64,000 nt of DNA. Source: an uncultured Collinsella sp. (GTDB lineage Bacteria; Actinomycetota; Coriobacteriia; Coriobacteriales; Coriobacteriaceae). A program made the position numbers and the translations under genes. The DNA lies in NCBI GenBank assembly GCA_900542315.1, contig UQMV01000006.1, forward strand, positions 1 to 64,000, written 5' to 3'. Below are positions 54,920 through 64,000 of the stretch, piece by piece; within the stretch, counting starts at the first letter, position 1, and each line of letters begins with the position of its first letter. Below the pieces are notes generated by a model, which was given only the letters and a program-made list of their open reading frames with translations, made no database searches and was not told where the DNA came from.

Positions 54920-56371
54920 ATGGCGGACAAGAACGCAGAAGTTGCAGTCGAGGATAATGGCGGCATGAAGAAAACGCTTTCGCTCTGGAACTTCTTCACC
55001 ATCGGTTTCGGTGCTATCATCGGTACCGGTTGGGTTCTGCAGGTCGGTGACTGGATGGTCGTGGGCGGCGGTCCCGTTCCCGCTATGATCGCATTCCTCT
55101 TGGGTGCAATCTTCCTCGTGCCCGTCGGAGCTGTTTTCGGTGAGCTCACGGCTGCTATCCCCATCTCGGGCGGTATCGTCGAGTATGTCGATCGTAGCTT
55201 TGGCCGTACGCTGAGCTACATCACCGGTTGGCTCCTTGCCCTGGGCAACGGCATCCTGTGCCCGTGGGAGGCCATCGCCATCTCGACCCTCGTGTCCGAG
55301 ATGTTCGGCAGCCTGCCCGGTCTTGAGTGGCTGCGCGCCGTCAAGCTCTACACTATCCTGGGCGCCGACGTTTACCTGTTCCCGACGCTGATCGCGCTCG
55401 GCTTTGCAGTCTACGTCATCTTCCTCAACTTCCGCGGTGCCAGCTCGGCCGCCAAGCTCCAGGCCTTCCTGACCAAGGCTCTGCTCTGCGGCATGCTGCT
55501 CGCCATGGGCGTCTCGCTGTTCACCGGCTCGCCGGACAACGCCATGCCCGTGTTCTCCCAGGTCACCGGTGCCGGCGGCGGCAAGGCCGCGACCGAGAGC
55601 ACCAGCCTGTTCGCCGGCATCGTGTCGGTCCTGGTTCTGACTCCGTTCTTCTACGCCGGTTTCGACACCATTCCCCAGCAGGCTGAGGAAGCAGCCGAGG
55701 GCCTCAACTGGAACAAGTTCGGCAAGATCATCTCCCTGGCCCTGCTGGCCGCCGGCGGTTTCTACATGGTCTGCATCTACTCGTTCGGTACCATTCTCGA
55801 CTGGCATGAGTTTGTTAAGAGCCCGGTTCCCGCACTTGCCTGTCTCAAGGGCATCAACATGCTCCTGTACCTGGCCATGCTCGTCATCGCCACGCTTGGA
55901 CCCATGGGCCCGATGAACTCCTTCTACGGCGCCACGAGCCGCATCATGCTCGCCATGGGCCGCAAGGGCCAGCTGCCCGAGAAATTCGCCGAGGTCGATC
56001 CCAAGTCAGGCGCTCCCAAGCTCGCCTGCGTCGTTCTGGGCGTCATCACCGTCATCGGTCCGTTCCTGGGCAAGAACATGCTCATCCCTCTGACCAACGT
56101 GTCGGCTCTCGCCTTCATCTTCTCCTGCGGCATGGTCGCCCTCGCCTGCCTGCGCATGCGCTTCACCGAGCCCGACCTGCCTCGTCCCTACGAGGTGCCC
56201 GGCGGCAAGTTTGGCATCGGCCTCGCTATCGCTGCCTGCGCTATCATCATCGGCCTGCTCGTGATCCCGTTCTCTCCCGCCTCCCTCAACATGGTGGAGT
56301 GGAGCATCGTGATTGGCTGGTTGGCTATTGGCCTGGCCCTCATGGCTTTCACCAATTCCCGCAAAAAGTAA
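54920..56371 (+). CDS. APC-family amino acid permease
   Basis: A 483-residue transporter with about 12 transmembrane helices and the APC signature near the N-terminus (FFTIGFGAIIGTGWVLQVGDW) and in helix 3 (PISGGIVEYVDRSFG). It likely imports or exchanges an amino acid or amine by symport or antiport. AGGAGG precedes the start. An amidohydrolase gene follows 131 nt downstream, suggesting that the imported compound is an N-acyl or cyclic amide hydrolysed inside the cell. Substrate unknown. Confidence 0.9.
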   Translation: MADKNAEVAVEDNGGMKKTLSLWNFFTIGFGAIIGTGWVLQVGDWMVVGGGPVPAMIAFLLGAIFLVPVGAVFGELTAAIPISGGIVEYVDRSFGRTLSYITGWLLALGNGILCPWEAIAISTLVSEMFGSLPGLEWLRAVKLYTILGADVYLFPTLIALGFAVYVIFLNFRGASSAAKLQAFLTKALLCGMLLAMGVSLFTGSPDNAMPVFSQVTGAGGGKAATESTSLFAGIVSVLVLTPFFYAGFDTIPQQAEEAAEGLNWNKFGKIISLALLAAGGFYMVCIYSFGTILDWHEFVKSPVPALACLKGINMLLYLAMLVIATLGPMGPMNSFYGATSRIMLAMGRKGQLPEKFAEVDPKSGAPKLACVVLGVITVIGPFLGKNMLIPLTNVSALAFIFSCGMVALACLRMRFTEPDLPRPYEVPGGKFGIGLAIAACAIIIGLLVIPFSPASLNMVEWSIVIGWLAIGLALMAFTNSRKK

Positions 56372-56502
56372 CGCCTAGCCGGGGCGGATCGGGTGCGCGG
56401 AATCCTCTCTCCCGCGCACCGAACCCGGCACCACTTGGGTAGCTTTGTGAGGCCTTAACCCAACACGGCCTCGCCCACTATATGGATCCATAAGGAGGAA
56501 CC

Positions 56503-57780
56503 ATGTCCACTAAGTATGCAATCGTTGGCGGCAAGCTCATCGACGGTACCGGCGCCGAGCCGGTCGAGAACTCCCTCGTTCTCGTCGACGACAACGGCAA
56601 GATCGAGTATGCCGGCACTATGCAGGACCTTCCCGAGGGCGTTGAGGTTATCGATGCCGCCGGCAAGACCGTCCTTCCCGGCCTGATCGACACCCACCTG
56701 CACTTCTCGGGCAACCTGACCGACGATGACACCGATTGGGTCATGCAGCCGCTCCTCGAGAAGCAGGCCGTCGCCGTCAAGCAGGCCTACGACTGCCTCA
56801 CTCACGGCCTCACCACCGTCTGCGAGATCGGTCGCTTTGGTATCCAGATCCGTGACTGCATCGACAAGGGCGTCTTCAAGGGCCCGCGCGTTCTGGCCAC
56901 CGGCCTCGGCTTCTGCCGCGTTGCCGGCCACGGTGACTCCCACCACTGCACCCAGGAGCTCAACAAGGAATCCCATCCCTGGGGCGACCAGGTCGACGGT
57001 CCTTGGGATTTGCGCAAGGCCGTCCGTCGTCGCCTGCGCGAGAACCCCGATGCCATCAAGATCTGGGCTACCGGTGGCGGCATCTGGCGCTGGGACTCCG
57101 GTCGCGACCAGCACTACTGCTCCGAGGAGATCCAGGCCGTGGTCGAAGAGGCCAAGATGGTCGGCATCCCCGTGTGGAGCCACTGCTACAACAACCACGC
57201 CGCTGCCTACGATTCCGTTCGCTTTGGCTGCGAGCAGCTGATTCACGGCTTCGATATCGATGAGCGCACTATGGACCTCATGGCCGAGCAGGGCACCTTC
57301 TTCACCCCGACGATCGCCTTCCTGCCCACCTGGTACGCCACCTATCCGCCCGTCTACGTCCCCGAGCTGCACGACAAGTACGAGGGCACCCTGGTCGAGA
57401 AGGAGCTGCAGCGCAACTACGACTGCCTGCGCGAGGCCAAGAAGCGCGGCGTCGTCATGACGATCGGCTCCGACTCCTTCTCCTTCGTCACCCCGTACGG
57501 CACCTGCTCCATCGAGGAGATGTACGAATTCGTCGACAAGATCGGCTTCACCCCGGTCGAGACCATCACCTGCGCCACTCTCAACGGTGCCAAGATGTGC
57601 CACATCGAGGACGAGACCGGTTCCATCGAGGCCGGCAAGTGCGCCGACCTGCTGGTCGTCAACGGTGACGTCGCCGCCGACATCCACGTGCTCAACACCG
57701 ACAACATGGACGTTATCATGAAGGACGGCTGGATCGTCGAGGCGGGCACCTTTGGCGAGGCCAACAAATACAGCGCCTAA
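56503..57780 (+). CDS. Metal-dependent amidohydrolase (imidazolonepropionase/prolidase-like)
   Basis: A 425-residue TIM-barrel hydrolase of the amidohydrolase superfamily. The metal ligands appear as DTHLHFSGN, Lys in AIKIWATGGG, His in WSHCYNNHAAA and LIHGFDI, and Asp in TIGSDSFSF. The flanking small beta-sandwich domain is present at both ends (start IVGGKLIDGTG, end DVIMKDGWIV). It resembles the Xaa-Pro/Xaa-Arg dipeptidase and imidazolonepropionase-like group. AAGGAGG precedes the start. It probably acts on the substrate of the upstream permease. Confidence 0.88.
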   Translation: MSTKYAIVGGKLIDGTGAEPVENSLVLVDDNGKIEYAGTMQDLPEGVEVIDAAGKTVLPGLIDTHLHFSGNLTDDDTDWVMQPLLEKQAVAVKQAYDCLTHGLTTVCEIGRFGIQIRDCIDKGVFKGPRVLATGLGFCRVAGHGDSHHCTQELNKESHPWGDQVDGPWDLRKAVRRRLRENPDAIKIWATGGGIWRWDSGRDQHYCSEEIQAVVEEAKMVGIPVWSHCYNNHAAAYDSVRFGCEQLIHGFDIDERTMDLMAEQGTFFTPTIAFLPTWYATYPPVYVPELHDKYEGTLVEKELQRNYDCLREAKKRGVVMTIGSDSFSFVTPYGTCSIEEMYEFVDKIGFTPVETITCATLNGAKMCHIEDETGSIEAGKCADLLVVNGDVAADIHVLNTDNMDVIMKDGWIVEAGTFGEANKYSA

Positions 57781-57838
57781 ACTACCGTTCATCGACGACT
57801 GGATGTAAAACACAGTATTTGATTGCATAATGCAATGG

Positions 57839-57865
57839 AGAGGGTCGCTTGCGGCCCTCTTTATT
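57839..57865 (+). terminator. Terminator after the amidohydrolase gene
   Basis: AGAGGG pairs with CCCTCT around TCGCTTGCGG, followed by TTATT. The 13-nt palindrome TTGCATAATGCAA (57823-57835) sits just before it. This places the following kinase gene in a separate unit. Confidence 0.65.
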
Positions 57866-57898
57866 GCTATGGGTGCGATAGATAAAAGGGGGATGACG

Positions 57899-59284
57899 GT
57901 GGATTTAAACAGGCTGATTCTGGGCAAGAGCTACAACTCTACCAAGGTCTTTCGTACGGCCCAGCATGTGGTCCAGGCCATCCTGCTCGGTGTTGTCGTT
58001 CCGGCGCTTATCCTGCTGCTTATCTGGGATTTAACCGATAATCCCAATCCCGTTCCGGGCGTTGTCGTTATTGCCGGCCTGGTCATGCTGTGCTTCTTTT
58101 TCTCGTATGTCTTTGTGGTCCCCGACGACCTCACATCGAGCGCAACCGACCGTACGCTCGCCATCGCATCAAAAATATTCGCCTACACGTCGCGTGGTCT
58201 TACGCCCGAAGCGGCCCTGGGCGCCTCTAAAATTATCCTGTCCGAGACCATCGCCTCTGCCATCTGCTTTACCGATGGCAAACAGGTGTTGGCAAGCTGG
58301 GGCGAGGACTCGGCAAAGTGCCCTGCAGGCACCCCGGTCGTGCTCAAGACCACGCTCAGTGTGATTGAGACGGGCGAGCAGAGCGTGTTTTCGCGTGACA
58401 CATCCAATGAGACGGGCGGCTATTTTCCCCGCCTGCGCGCCGGCATTGTCGCGCCGCTTACCGTGCGCGGACATTGCGTGGGTACGCTCGAGCTGTACTA
58501 TCCCCGCCTGAGCAGCATTGATATGCGCCAGACGGCGTTGGCCTCGGGCTTTGCCGATCTAATTTCCACGCAACTCGCGAGCTTTGAGCTCGAGCGCCAG
58601 GATGAGCTCACAGCCCGCGTTGAGCTTCGTGCCCTGCAGTCGCAGGTCGACCCGCATTTTCTGTTCAATACCATTAGCACGATCGTGTCGCTCGTTCGAA
58701 CCGAGCCCGACAAGGCGCGATCGCTGCTGATCGACTTTTCCAATTATTACCGTCAGACGCTTTCTGACTCCGATACGCTCACCACGCTCGAGCACGAGGT
58801 GGAACAGGGCACTCGTTATATCAATCTTATGCAGGCCCGGTATGGCGACGGCCGTCTGCGCGTTTCGGTCGACATCGACTTTGAGGTGCGCGACAGCCTG
58901 GTACCGCCGTTTATCTTGCAGCCGCTGCTCGAAAACTGCATCAAGCATGCGCAGCGCGAGACCGAGCCGCTTTCTATTCGTGTTAGGGCTTTTGAGACCG
59001 ATGACGGCTTGGAGATCATCGTCGAAGATGACGGCATCGGGATGAGCGAAGAAGTCTGTGCGCATCTGTTTGAGCAGCATCGCCGAGAGGAGCCCGAGAG
59101 CATTACCGCCGACGGTTCCGTCAAGCGAGGTTGCGGCCTGGCGCTCTTCAACGTGCTTCAGCGCATCCATTTCTTTTACGGAGAAGATTCTGGCATGCGC
59201 GTGAAGTCCCAGGAGGGCGTGGGAACGCAGGTCATCGTTGAGTTGAACGGCGAGCCGCATGAGCCGGCGCCGCTAACGGTGTAG
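57899..59284 (+). CDS. LytS-type sensor histidine kinase
   Basis: A 461-residue sensor with two transmembrane helices (about residues 22-70), a GAF-like domain (about 95-230), a HisK dimerisation segment with the phospho-His in QSQVDPHFLFN (near 271) and an ATPase domain (LQPLLENCIKHA, EDDGIGM, GCGLALFNV). This matches the LytS/YpdA/BtsS group but with fewer helices. The start is uncertain: GGGGG abuts the ATG at 57893 and sits 6 nt from GTG 57899, so I prefer GTG. The cognate LytTR regulator follows 38 nt later. Confidence 0.88.
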   Translation: MDLNRLILGKSYNSTKVFRTAQHVVQAILLGVVVPALILLLIWDLTDNPNPVPGVVVIAGLVMLCFFFSYVFVVPDDLTSSATDRTLAIASKIFAYTSRGLTPEAALGASKIILSETIASAICFTDGKQVLASWGEDSAKCPAGTPVVLKTTLSVIETGEQSVFSRDTSNETGGYFPRLRAGIVAPLTVRGHCVGTLELYYPRLSSIDMRQTALASGFADLISTQLASFELERQDELTARVELRALQSQVDPHFLFNTISTIVSLVRTEPDKARSLLIDFSNYYRQTLSDSDTLTTLEHEVEQGTRYINLMQARYGDGRLRVSVDIDFEVRDSLVPPFILQPLLENCIKHAQRETEPLSIRVRAFETDDGLEIIVEDDGIGMSEEVCAHLFEQHRREEPESITADGSVKRGCGLALFNVLQRIHFFYGEDSGMRVKSQEGVGTQVIVELNGEPHEPAPLTV

Positions 59285-59322
59285 CGCGCGGTTGGATTGA
59301 GAGAAAAAGAGGGGAAGCGCAT

Positions 59323-60057
59323 ATGTCCGAAGGCTGGAACATCCTGGTGGTTGATGACGAGCCCCCAATTAGGGCTGAGCTACGCTATCTGTTGGAAAAG
59401 GATACGCGTGTGGGTCAGATTGCCGAGGCGGGCAATGTCACCGAAGCCGTGGAGTTGATTCTGTCGAACAAGCCCGACGTGCTGTTTTTAGACATTACCA
59501 TGCCCGGTCGCTCGGGAATTGAGCTTGCCGAGACCCTGCAAAACCTAAAGAGGCCGCCGGTCGTGGTGTTTGTGACGGCATTTGCCGAGTATGCGGCCGA
59601 TGCCTATAACCTCGATGCTGTCGATTATGTCGTCAAACCGGTTGAGGATGCCCGCCTGTCAAAGGCGCTCGACAAGATCGAGACTGCCCTGGGCGCTCGC
59701 CGTGTCGTCCATACTCCGCGCCAGCCTTTGCGCCTGACGGTAGATCGCGGGGGCAAAAAGGTGTTCATTCCCGTGGCGGATGTCTGCTACTTTGAGGCGC
59801 GCGCCGATTTTTGCAACGCCGTCTGCGCCGAGGGGACGTACCTGATCAATGAGTCGATTTCCTCGCTCGAGCGTCGCCTGGCCTCCGAGGGCTTTATCCG
59901 CGTCCACCGCAGCTATCTGGTTAATTTGGAAGACGTGCATAATGTCGAGATCGGCTCCACGGGCCTGATGGAGCTCAGGCTCGACCGTGTGAGCTCGACG
60001 GTGCCCGTTTCACGCCGTCGCGCTGCCGAGGTCAAATCGCACTTGGGGCTTGCGTAA
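59323..60057 (+). CDS. LytTR-family response regulator
   Basis: A 244-residue regulator with a receiver domain (residues about 5-120; acidic VVDDEPP, phospho-Asp in VLFLDITMPG, VTAFAEYA, Lys in YVVKPVED) and a LytTR DNA-binding domain (about 145-240: FIPVADVCYFEA, IRVHRSYLVNLEDV). It pairs with the upstream kinase. Systems of this class control murein hydrolase or pyruvate-uptake genes. The nearest candidate targets are the permease/amidohydrolase pair upstream, which is unproven. Confidence 0.93.
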   Translation: MSEGWNILVVDDEPPIRAELRYLLEKDTRVGQIAEAGNVTEAVELILSNKPDVLFLDITMPGRSGIELAETLQNLKRPPVVVFVTAFAEYAADAYNLDAVDYVVKPVEDARLSKALDKIETALGARRVVHTPRQPLRLTVDRGGKKVFIPVADVCYFEARADFCNAVCAEGTYLINESISSLERRLASEGFIRVHRSYLVNLEDVHNVEIGSTGLMELRLDRVSSTVPVSRRRAAEVKSHLGLA

Positions 60058-60148
60058 GGGTCGGTGCGCCATCGTTTGCCGTTGCAGGTTTGGTATGACT
60101 GTGCGGTGGGCATAATGGATTGCACCGAATGAAATCGAAAGGATTATT

Positions 60149-61093
60149 ATGCCCGCGCTCATTACGCATCATCTGTTTGGCGAGGAAAGCATCGACCGTC
60201 TTCCGCAGGGCGTTATCACGTCCGACGAGGAGCGCATCGCCTTTATCCTGGGAAACCAAGGTCCCGACCCGTTCTTCTTTCACATGCTCACGCCGCGCAT
60301 CTCCGACTGCATGTCGCTTGCTCAGGTCATGCACCGCTCGCGCATGTCGCGCCAGTTCTCGTGCCTGCGCGACGGCGTGTCGCACCTGCAGCCGCGCGAT
60401 GCCAACCTGGGCCGGGCCTTTGCGCTGGGCCTGCTGTCGCACTATGTGCTCGATCGCAATGCCCACCCCTTTGTCTACGAGCAGCAGTTTGGCATTGTCG
60501 AGTCCGATCCCGAGCTCGAGGCTTCGGGCAGTCAAGTTCATGCCGTGCTCGAAAGCGACTTGGACGTGCTGATGCTGCAGCTCAAGCGCGATGGGGCAAC
60601 GGTCGAGGATTATCCGCCGGCGGGCGAGATCGTCACCACCGATCGCATCAACCGTGTGGCCGGCGTGCTGATGAGCTATGTTGCCGGACGCGTGTACGGC
60701 ATCGATATCCCGGTGGGGGAGTACGGCGGCGCCGTAGCTGACATGCAGCTGCTCTACCGCACTATCGAGCCCGCCGGTTCGGCCAAGACGCGCGCGATTG
60801 CCCTGCTTGAGGGCTTGGTGCACGATTATTCGCTGCTCGACGGCCTTGCGCACCGCGTGACGACCGAGCTGCCCGAGCGTACCGGCAACCTGGGCCACTT
60901 GGCATGGAAGAACCCCTTTACCGATGAAGTCTCGACCGAGAGCTTCCCCGAGGTCTTTGACCGCGCGCTGCTCGATTACGAGCTCACCGTCGCCCGCTTT
61001 ATCGAGACCGGCGATATGGAAGCCGTGACCAACCACGTCAATTACAGCGGTCGCGTGCTCGGCGCCGACGAAGAGTTCGACCGCGAGGAGTAG
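60149..61093 (+). CDS. Zinc-dependent phospholipase C-like protein
   Basis: A 314-residue all-helical protein resembling the Zn_dep_PLPC family. Likely zinc ligands are in MPALITHHLFGE, GNQGPDPFFFH and LGLLSHYVLDRNAHPF, a pattern of His/Asp residues shared by phospholipase C and S1-P1 nuclease folds. There is no signal peptide, so a cytoplasmic role is likely, unlike secreted phospholipases. AAAGGA precedes the start. It is probably a stand-alone gene, and its true activity is unknown. Confidence 0.75.
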   Translation: MPALITHHLFGEESIDRLPQGVITSDEERIAFILGNQGPDPFFFHMLTPRISDCMSLAQVMHRSRMSRQFSCLRDGVSHLQPRDANLGRAFALGLLSHYVLDRNAHPFVYEQQFGIVESDPELEASGSQVHAVLESDLDVLMLQLKRDGATVEDYPPAGEIVTTDRINRVAGVLMSYVAGRVYGIDIPVGEYGGAVADMQLLYRTIEPAGSAKTRAIALLEGLVHDYSLLDGLAHRVTTELPERTGNLGHLAWKNPFTDEVSTESFPEVFDRALLDYELTVARFIETGDMEAVTNHVNYSGRVLGADEEFDREE

Positions 61094-61194
61094 GGCTCGT
61101 GCGTGCCCCTTTGCCGAATCCTTACCGGTGCCTCTGGACAATTGGGGTACGATGAACTAACTGCATATCGGGCGAATACGAAGGGGCCCTGTCC

Positions 61195-62445
61195 ATGAAA
61201 TACACCAAGCTCGAGCGTAACTGGGTTATGTACGATGTGGGCAACTCGGCCCTCGTGCTGCTCAATACCTCGGTGGTGCCCATCTACTTTAACGCCATCA
61301 ATACCGGCGCTTCTTCGGCCGACCTCGTGGTCGCCTGGGGCAACGCGCAGACGATCGCCTCGCTGGTCATTGCCATGCTCATGCCCATTCTGGGCGCGCT
61401 TGCCGATTACGCCGGCAACAAGATCAAGTTCTTCTTGGGCTTCTTCCTCACGGGCCTGGTTCTTTGCCTGGCGCAGGCTATCCCCATGTCCGCCATGGCA
61501 TTTTTGACCGTGTACGTGCTGTGCACCATCGGCCTTAACTCTTCTATGACATTCTACGACGCCATGCTGCCCGACATTACCACCGACGAGCGCATGGACG
61601 CCGTGTCCAGCTCGGGCTATGCCTGGGGCTACATCGGTTCCACCGTGCCGTTCATCATCTGCCTGGCGCTTATCATGGGTGGCCCCGCTCTTGGCGTCCC
61701 CACCATGCTGGCAACGCGTCTGTCGTTTGTCATCACCGGTGCCTGGTGGCTCATCTTTACCCTGCCGCTCATTCGCACCTATAAGCAAAAGTACGGTCGC
61801 GAGCGCGGTCCCCAGGACACCATCGGCCACATCGTGGGCGGCGTGTTCTCCGAGGTCGGACACACCATGCGCGAGATCGCCCACAACAAGACCGTGCTGG
61901 TCTACATGATTGCGTTCTTCTTCTACATCGATGGTGTGCACACGGTCATTTCCATGGCAACCAGCTACGGATCGGCTCTGGGCATCGACTCGACCCAACT
62001 GGTGCTGGCGCTGCTCGTTACGCAGTTTGTGGCCTTCCCGTCCGCCATCATCTACGGCAAGCTCGCCGGTCGCGTGGGTACACTCAACATGATCTTGGTG
62101 GCCGTCGCCGCCTATATGGGCATCGTGCTCTTTGCCGCGTTTTTCTTGAAGACCGCCTTTGAGTTTTGGGTGCTCGCTATTTTGGTCGGCCTGTTCCAAG
62201 GCGGCGTGCAGGCGCTGAGCCGCAGCTACTTCGGTCGTATTATCCCTAAGGAAAAGTCCAACGAGTACTACGGCTTCTTCGATATCTTTGGCCGTTACGC
62301 AAGCGTTATGGGCACCTTCCTGGTGTCGGTTGTCACCTCGCTGACCGGCAACCCGTCGCTGGGCGTTCTTTCTATTGGCGTTCTGCTGGTTGTTGGCTTT
62401 GTGCTGCTGGTCCGTCTGTCCCGCATGGCTCAGGCGGCGGCGTAA
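61195..62445 (+). CDS. MFS transporter, UMF1/Atg22-like
   Basis: A 416-residue transporter with about 12 helices. The N-terminal WVMYDVGNSALVLLNTSVVP is the UMF1-family version of the Atg22 signature (DxxNSA), and the C-terminal half includes GLFQGGVQALSRSYFGRIIP, also typical. Atg22 exports amino acids from yeast vacuoles; bacterial members are mostly uncharacterised. No enzyme is linked. Confidence 0.9.
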   Translation: MKYTKLERNWVMYDVGNSALVLLNTSVVPIYFNAINTGASSADLVVAWGNAQTIASLVIAMLMPILGALADYAGNKIKFFLGFFLTGLVLCLAQAIPMSAMAFLTVYVLCTIGLNSSMTFYDAMLPDITTDERMDAVSSSGYAWGYIGSTVPFIICLALIMGGPALGVPTMLATRLSFVITGAWWLIFTLPLIRTYKQKYGRERGPQDTIGHIVGGVFSEVGHTMREIAHNKTVLVYMIAFFFYIDGVHTVISMATSYGSALGIDSTQLVLALLVTQFVAFPSAIIYGKLAGRVGTLNMILVAVAAYMGIVLFAAFFLKTAFEFWVLAILVGLFQGGVQALSRSYFGRIIPKEKSNEYYGFFDIFGRYASVMGTFLVSVVTSLTGNPSLGVLSIGVLLVVGFVLLVRLSRMAQAAA

Positions 62446-62569
62446 GGCAACCGGGCTCAGCACAGCAATTGTGCCTATCTGCAGTACTCTTTTGGAAGTA
62501 GCCGCATAAATCATTCTGACTTCCGAACAATGTTTAGCCCAAGTGGGTATGATGGAACCAGCTAGGTCG

Positions 62570-62605
62570 CGGGGCGTCGCCTGTGTTTGGCGGCGCCCCG
62601 TTTTT
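62570..62605 (+). terminator. Rho-independent terminator before the glycosyltransferase gene
   Basis: CGGGGCGTCGCC pairs with GGCGGCGCCCCG (one mismatch) around TGTGTTT, followed by TTTTT. It lies 23 nt before the next start, so it may also act as a leader attenuator for that gene. Confidence 0.8.
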
Positions 62606-62627
62606 GTGTTGCAAGGAGGGTAAAGGT

Positions 62628-63815
62628 ATGAACGCCACGGTTGTGATCCCAACATATTGGGCGGGCGATGATACCCAAGCAAACGCTCCCGGCACCTACG
62701 ATCACTCGACGTCGCTCAATGCTGCCAACCCGGAACTCGATCGCTGCCTGACTTCGCTCGAACAGGTGCGCGACATTCCGCGCATCATTCTCTTGGTGGT
62801 CTGTCCGGTTTCTGCCACGGCCGACGTATCCCATCGCGTGCACGAAATCGTTAATGCGCATCCCACGCTTAAGGTCACCATCGTTACCAATACTCAGGCT
62901 TCGCGTGTTGCCGACCGCGTGGCGCAGATCGCGCCCAAAGGCTCGGGCGAGTGCGTGAGCCTGCGCGGCTACGGTGCCATCCGCAACATGGGTCTTGCCT
63001 GTGCGGCGGTGCTGGGGCACGACGCGGTTGTGTTTTTGGATGACGACGAGACCGTCATCGATGCCGACTTTATGAAGCGTGCGACCTATGCGCTGGGCCA
63101 ACAGACGCGTCAGGGCCTGCCGATTTTAGTCAAGAGCGGATACTTTTACGATTGCGACGGGTCGCCGCTGGCTCCCACGGACAAAGTGGGCATTTGCCAT
63201 CGCTGGTGGACCAAGCGTATCGAGTTCAATCGCTGGATGAAAAAAGCGCTCTCGGGCACCCGCATCTCGCGTTCCAATTACGTGTGCGGCGGCCTGATGG
63301 CCCTACACGCCCGCGCCTTTACGCGCGTGGCCTTCGACCCGTTTATCACCCGCGGCGAGGATCTGGACTACCTGTTTAACATGCGCATGTTCGGCTATGA
63401 CGTGTGGTTCGATAACGAGTGGACTGTGCGCCACCTGCCGCCCGAGTCCGAGAAGCGCTCGCCGCGCTTTATGCAGGACGTGTACCGTTGGTACTACGAG
63501 CGGGCCAAGCTGACGTTCGCTGCGCACCAAAAGGAGCTCGTTCCGGTTACGGCCGCATCGCTCATGCCCTATCCGGGTCCGTGGATCTCGCGCGAGCTCG
63601 ACGACCGCGTGCGCAAGACCGCCATGGTTCGCAGCGTGTTTACCCGCGAGCACGAGGGATATCTGCGCATCTGGCGTCACGGTATTGACGAGGCCAAGAC
63701 CTATGCCCGCCAAAACGCCGCAAGCTACCTGCGTTTTCAGAGTTTCTGGCCCAAGATCATGGATGAACTTTGGCGCGACGCACAACTGATTAGCATCCTG
63801 GAGGGGGCTGAATGA
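62628..63815 (+). CDS. Family 2 glycosyltransferase
   Basis: A 395-residue GT-A fold enzyme. It starts MNATVVIPTYWAGDD (AAGGAGGG upstream) and has a nucleotide-sugar metal motif VVFLDDDETV (about residue 145), a GGLMALHARAF acceptor-side loop and ED in TRGEDLDYLF. No membrane helix is seen. The sugar and acceptor are unknown; a role in surface glycan synthesis is possible. Its stop overlaps the next gene start (ATGA). Confidence 0.87.
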   Translation: MNATVVIPTYWAGDDTQANAPGTYDHSTSLNAANPELDRCLTSLEQVRDIPRIILLVVCPVSATADVSHRVHEIVNAHPTLKVTIVTNTQASRVADRVAQIAPKGSGECVSLRGYGAIRNMGLACAAVLGHDAVVFLDDDETVIDADFMKRATYALGQQTRQGLPILVKSGYFYDCDGSPLAPTDKVGICHRWWTKRIEFNRWMKKALSGTRISRSNYVCGGLMALHARAFTRVAFDPFITRGEDLDYLFNMRMFGYDVWFDNEWTVRHLPPESEKRSPRFMQDVYRWYYERAKLTFAAHQKELVPVTAASLMPYPGPWISRELDDRVRKTAMVRSVFTREHEGYLRIWRHGIDEAKTYARQNAASYLRFQSFWPKIMDELWRDAQLISILEGAE

Positions 63816-64000
63816 TCGACCGCCGCGCCCAGCGCGATAATTCAATTTCAATCTTTCGCATCATCGCCGTTGTCTGCGCCGTTTGCGTGTTGGTGTACTT
63901 TATCTTTGCCCTGGCGACTGGCATTGAGCCGATTGCCACGGTGATCGCCTGTGCGCTGCTGTGCATCTTCCTGTGCATCTTTATCTATTTGACGCTCAAT
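63812..64000 (+). CDS. Membrane protein, 5' part only (cut by window end)
   Basis: 63 codons are visible, from ATG 63812 overlapping the glycosyltransferase stop. A basic N-terminus (MIDRRAQRDN) is followed by two hydrophobic segments (about residues 13-35 and 40-60), so it is probably a polytopic membrane protein working with the glycosyltransferase. The rest lies outside the window. Confidence 0.65.
   Translation, partial: MIDRRAQRDNSISIFRIIAVVCAVCVLVYFIFALATGIEPIATVIACALLCIFLCIFIYLTLN

Noticed and set aside
57823..57835. TTGCATAATGCAA as a shared operator with 26824 and 45889
   Set aside because: The common part TTGCATAAT is short, AT-rich and overlaps -10-like sequence; chance is likely without a genome scan.

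Overview
The window looks like a chromosome segment of a gut member of the Coriobacteriia, most like Collinsella. This is inferred from gene content: a high-GC actinobacterial Ser/Thr kinase-FHA-PP2C-RodA/PBP operon, pyruvate:ferredoxin oxidoreductase, many PTS and carbamate-kinase type fermentative genes, and short REP-like repeats. No rRNA gene or complete tRNA gene is present, so the assignment rests on proteins alone.

Layout. 1-120: a 23-nt tRNA 3' end followed by a terminator, which looks like the right attachment site of an element lying left of the window. 553-6459: a sugar cluster (TIM-barrel isomerase, PTS EIIBC, DeoR regulator, Rpe/AlsE epimerase, RpiB, LacI regulator) with two matching LacI-type operators. 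6849-17047 (minus): the cell-wall signalling operon kinase / fhaA / fhaB / pstP / rodA-pbp fusion / pknB. 17205-17343: the first of two arrays of a 15-nt motif with an exact 31-nt period and alternating orientation. 17485-22799: a membrane protein with two LuxR-type HTH domains, then a two-permease ABC exporter and an exported protein. 22874-27951: a YcxB-like protein, dnaX, a small membrane protein, ybaB and recR. 28198-31878: an exported protein plus a decayed kinase/FHA pair.

31447-38720 is an accessory island flanked by two diverged copies (about 530 bp) of the 3' end of the FHA gene plus its downstream repeat. Inside are a methyltransferase pseudogene, a fused ABC exporter, an IS110 remnant and, on the minus strand, a radical SAM/SPASM peptide maturase followed by two short Cys/Asp-rich precursor peptides that share a KHIHP start and C-x3-D motifs, a 35-residue membrane peptide and a terminator. 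I read this as a RiPP (ranthipeptide-like, Cys-Asp thioether) cluster. It is the most interesting system in the window.

39066-47089: nifJ with an unusual nested hairpin terminator, a DUF4143 ATPase behind three direct repeats, a cyclophilin-like protein with an unknown partner, and carbamate kinase. 47518-53014: a lactose/cellobiose-family PTS operon (BglG-type regulator, EIIA, EIIB, EIIC, GH1 6-phospho-beta-glucosidase). 53075-53530: REP-like repeats and the second 31-nt array. 53526-64000: a C39-like peptidase, an APC permease with an amidohydrolase, a LytS/LytR-type two-component system, a Zn-dependent phospholipase C-like protein, a UMF1-type MFS transporter, a family 2 glycosyltransferase, and a membrane protein cut by the window end.
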